Of a stretch of DNA of 64,000 nt, positions 49,642-64,000 are shown piece by piece. This stretch comes from Paralichthys olivaceus (lineage: Eukaryota; Chordata; Actinopteri; Pleuronectiformes; Paralichthyidae), in contig NC_091096.1 in NCBI RefSeq assembly GCF_024713975.1, forward strand, positions 23,523,458-23,587,457, read 5' to 3'. The notes beneath the pieces were generated by a model. The model had not been told where the DNA came from. It saw only the letters and a program-made list of their open reading frames with translations, and ran no database searches. Numbering within the stretch: position 1 is the first letter of the stretch; every line of letters begins with the position of its first letter. The translations under genes were made by a program, and so were the position numbers.

Positions 49642-49658
49642 ACTGCCCTCTAGTGGGT
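49642..49658 (-). promoter_or_regulatory. CTCF-like motif, minus orientation
   Basis: The minus strand reads ACCCACTAGAGGGCAGT, which fits the CTCF core CCASYAGRKGGCR throughout. It lies about 90 bp downstream of the vps37b poly(A) signal. Motif match only. Confidence 0.5.
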
Positions 49659-51429
49659 TTGTAATGAATTTAAGTTCACAATTGCTAGGGAGAATAACCA
49701 AAGATAAACTCCTTGTGCCCTTTGTTGGGAAAGATTGCTGGCCCTCTTCAGAGGATGGCTATTCTTAGTAAATCTCAGAGAAAGTCTCAATTTCACAACC
49801 TTGGCAATGCTTCCAAGATCATATACATAAACATACATGCTTTAAAAATGGGAGGGAAATGCAAAGTACTTGTCTACCTAGCTTATTTGAAGTGTCTCTT
49901 CTGTGTGTGGTTTTAATGTATTTATTAGTTGACAAACCATTACACCATTGAACAAACTTGACATACATACACAGGTAACCAATGTAATCCTAAAAACTGC
50001 ATGTCAGTACACAAATGCATGTCAGTTCATACAATGATAGATCAATAATCCTCAAGGTTGGACACACACAATACATATTTCCCAACATTTCAAGAATTTG
50101 TCAATCTGTAAAAGGTAATTGTCAGCATGGTTTGAGACTCAGTTATACTATCTATCTGTTTTTGTTGGAAGCTCAGACTGTTACTATTTCCACGTTACAG
50201 CTTCTTACTGGCTGCTAATGGTATCATTAATAAACATTAGTCTTGTGCCAGTAAATGACCTGAAAATATTGCCCAAGTGAATCTCAGATAAGATCAGTTC
50301 CATCCCCAGAGCTTCTTCTCCTGGGTGTTTTTAAAGTAACATCACACTTTCAGACTACTGTATATTATTTAATATTCATCTGATAATAAGTACTGCGACA
50401 GTTACTATGATGCAGAATGTACTAGAATATGGTTAACTTCAATACATCCATGTAGTGAAGACACTTCATTAATGATGTGGAAACCTCTTGTGGTTTTGAA
50501 TGCACCCTTACTCCTGACATGTTGCATTCACGTCCCGGATAAATGACGAAAGATTGAAAAGTAGCAACGATCCACAGTTTTGATGTCACTCATAAGTCAA
50601 GTGAATCAAACATAGACTCAAATCAATGTGCACTTTGTTCAACAATTTTCCAAACTATTATCATTACCATCATATGCAGGAGACACACCCACTCCTCCCG
50701 GGGCACTGAGGATGGGTGTGTCCTGAAGCTGCTGGGTAAACAAACTTCAGTAAAAACACTTAAAGGATTTAGATTCTTCATCTTCGCCGTTAGTGTTTGG
50801 ATGTAATGGTCCAAACCACTCGAACTGAGTACCACTTAATTATTGTTCTGGTTTAAAACTTTCAGATGAACTGGTCGCGTTAAATCAGGGAAACCCGTGA
50901 GATGTTCAAATGCAGTTGGGAAAATAAAAAACAATGAACAACAGTGGGACGCTCCCCGATTTAATCAATGTTTTTTCATCATTATTATTATGGATGCCTA
51001 TTCTTATAGTCAATATCATTGGTGATTGTAATGATCGTAGTAGTATTGGTTATTACTCACTGTTATTGATAATATTGTCCACCCAACCCCCAAGATTATT
51101 TTGATGTAAGATTATTGCTGTAATAATAAGATTATTATCACAGTGGGTATTATATTTATATTATATTGTCTTGGACCTCCCTCACTGTGAACCAAATGGT
51201 AATAACAACAACAACAACAACAATAATAATAACTGGCCTGTTTTCACTGTTCTTGTCCTCCTTGTATCGCTCTGTCAGTGTCTTGTCTCCTGTCATGTAA
51301 AGTTCTGGTAATACATGAATAAGATAAAGATGATCAAATCAACAAAGAGCTTACAGTAACATCTTATATTGTTGTTTTTCCTTCCACTGGGAACGTTCGT
51401 TCCTCTGAACACACCCCTGACCCACGTGT

Positions 51430-52188
51430 TGCGTTTCCATAGTCACGTCACCTGGGCTCCACCATGTTGTAGGAAATCCACAGCTGCTCCTCACTCCCTG
51501 TCAGATTAGGGTTTAATCCCGGAGCAGGAGGAGCAGCAGGAGGAGGTGGAGGAGCAGGATCCGCTGTCAAGACGCGCTCTGCAGCTCGGAAGGAAGGAGC
51601 CCTGGCTGTTGACGCATATATTCAGTAAACGTGTCCCTCCGTGTTGTCTCCGGTGTCTGGCCTGGACATTGCAGAAGATGAGACGCCAGTCCTCAGTGTT
51701 TAGCTGCCCGCAGACTCGCCAATACGTGAAGATGTTTGCTGGCTAACTAGCTGGGAAAGAGCAACTAAATCGGATTAGCTGCTAACTGCAGCCTCCCTCT
51801 TTAAAATATCCAGGTAGTGTTTGTTGTACTGGACACATGTAATCCAGCCAACTCCCACCTCTGTGTGTTTATTAGTATTTTTAATCACGTTGCCACTCTG
51901 TGTCAAGAATACTACTTTGTGCTGTAATTACCCGCTAGCATTAATGTTTCCGCCTGCTAGCTAGTTAATTAGCCAGTCCAACAACAAGTGCTCGAGCTCC
52001 TTCGTTAGCTTATCCGATCGTGCGGGTTTCGGGAAAGAGCTGAGCCGAAACCGGTGCCTCCGACCGCAGCCGGGAGTCAGCGCGGAGCTGACAGCCGCAC
52101 CGGGGTGCTAGCTTGTCCCCGGGGCTAGCCGGCGAGAGAGCCGCATCAAGATTTCCATCCTCGCAATTAGCCTCCAATAGAAGCAAAG
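51430..52188 (+). promoter_or_regulatory. GC-rich promoter and 5' leader of ppp3cc
   Basis: GC-rich with frequent CpG (AAACCGGTGCCTCCGACCGC, CCCGGGGCTAGCCGGCGAG), no obvious TATA box, running into the start codon at 52189 (A at -3). The exact transcription start cannot be placed. Confidence 0.5.
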
Positions 52189-63407
<11,219 letters not shown>

Positions 63408-63824
63408 GTAAGTGCAGCGCTTCTCTCAGCCATATGAAGGCCAGTCGAATTTGCTCTCTGTGCTCAGAATGGCTGGTATCTATCATGTTTCAGATTTCAA
63501 CAAAGCCAGGGTATAAGTGTTACTCGGAGTATAAGTCAAGTCTCATCCAGAGATGAAGCATTATAAAAACATTTTGAGAAATATTTGTTATTGAGTGCCA
63601 TGTCAGTTCACAGTTTTAAGCAAGTGTTGTAGCAACTATGAGATAATTGGCTCACATGAAAGATGTTTGTCAGAAAGTGTGTGAGACATCAGGAAGTCCC
63701 ATCACAAGATGTGTCAGTTCATCAGCGTTACTCCACAGTGGTGATGAAGCTTTTTCATTTTCATGTTGGAGACAACCATCCGGTGGGGAAGAAAGAGCAG
63801 CCAGGCCTCATGTGTTGATGCTTT

Positions 63825-63828
<4 letters not shown>

Positions 63829-63867
<39 letters not shown>
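63829..63867 (+). repeat. (CT)n(CA)n microsatellite
   Basis: A CT run passing into a CA run in ppp3cc intron 4, which fills 63408 to the right edge with no other recognisable feature. Confidence 0.9.
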
Positions 63868-63870
<3 letters not shown>

Positions 63871-64000
63871 TCACAGCCTTAACTGTCAGAGATTGAGTGT
63901 GTGTGTATTTGTGAAGCAGGTGTGGAGGCGTTAGTATGCAAACTCAGAAACAAAGACTCTTTGGCAGAAAGCAAAGACAACCTTGCCAGAAGCAAATAGA

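Larger units (their letters stand above)
49571..52188 (+). other. vps37b-ppp3cc intergenic region and ppp3cc 5' leader
   Basis: AT-rich to about 51400, with an (AAC)n/(AAT)n tract at 51198-51232 and a CTCF-like motif at 49642-49658. From about 51430 the sequence becomes GC-rich. I see no gene in the first 1.8 kb. Confidence 0.5.

Overview
The window is nuclear DNA from a bony fish, most likely a percomorph teleost. The evidence is short spliced exons with GT-AG introns, vertebrate-type proteins, long CA/GT microsatellites and several fish-type interspersed repeat families. No bacterial, organellar or intact viral coding region was seen. I rebuilt five genes exon by exon. Splice phases close at every internal junction, and the three genes complete at both ends give open frames close to the human length (346, 810 and 281 aa) or, for gin2, a clean 433-aa frame.

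Layout. (1) 1-12183, + strand: the 3' half of an electrogenic Na+/HCO3- cotransporter, best matched to SLC4A5 (NBCe2); its 5' half lies outside the window. (2) 14471-18620, - strand: ogfod2, a 2-oxoglutarate/Fe(II) oxygenase, tail to tail with slc4a5. (3) 19725-22912, + strand: a host gene derived from an integrase (gin2-like), eight exons, with two of the three catalytic acidic positions replaced. (4) 25660-30926, + strand: abcb9 (TAPL), a lysosomal half ABC transporter, eleven coding exons. (5) 32903-47296, + strand: vps37b, an ESCRT-I subunit, four coding exons with two introns above 5 kb. (6) 52189 to the right edge, + strand: the first four coding exons of a calcineurin A catalytic subunit, best matched to the gamma form (ppp3cc); it runs off the window.

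From memory, human 12q24.31 carries OGFOD2, ABCB9 and VPS37B in the same order and relative orientation, so the centre of the window is an old vertebrate block. The integrase-derived gene sits between ogfod2 and abcb9. slc4a5 and ppp3cc are on other human chromosomes. The genes do not form one pathway; abcb9 and vps37b share the endosome/lysosome system, but that is probably coincidence.

The non-coding part holds at least six copies of one 310-375 bp inverted-terminal-repeat element, two of them fused head to head into a ~675 bp palindrome in vps37b intron 1, plus a second hAT-like family (3 copies), other MITE-like and LINE-tail repeats, and many simple repeats. CTCF-like motifs lie at 19406-19502 and 49642-49658, flanking the gin2-abcb9-vps37b block. 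Small RNA genes, tRNAs and CRISPR arrays were not seen. Domain functions come from family knowledge; coordinates and motifs come from the sequence.
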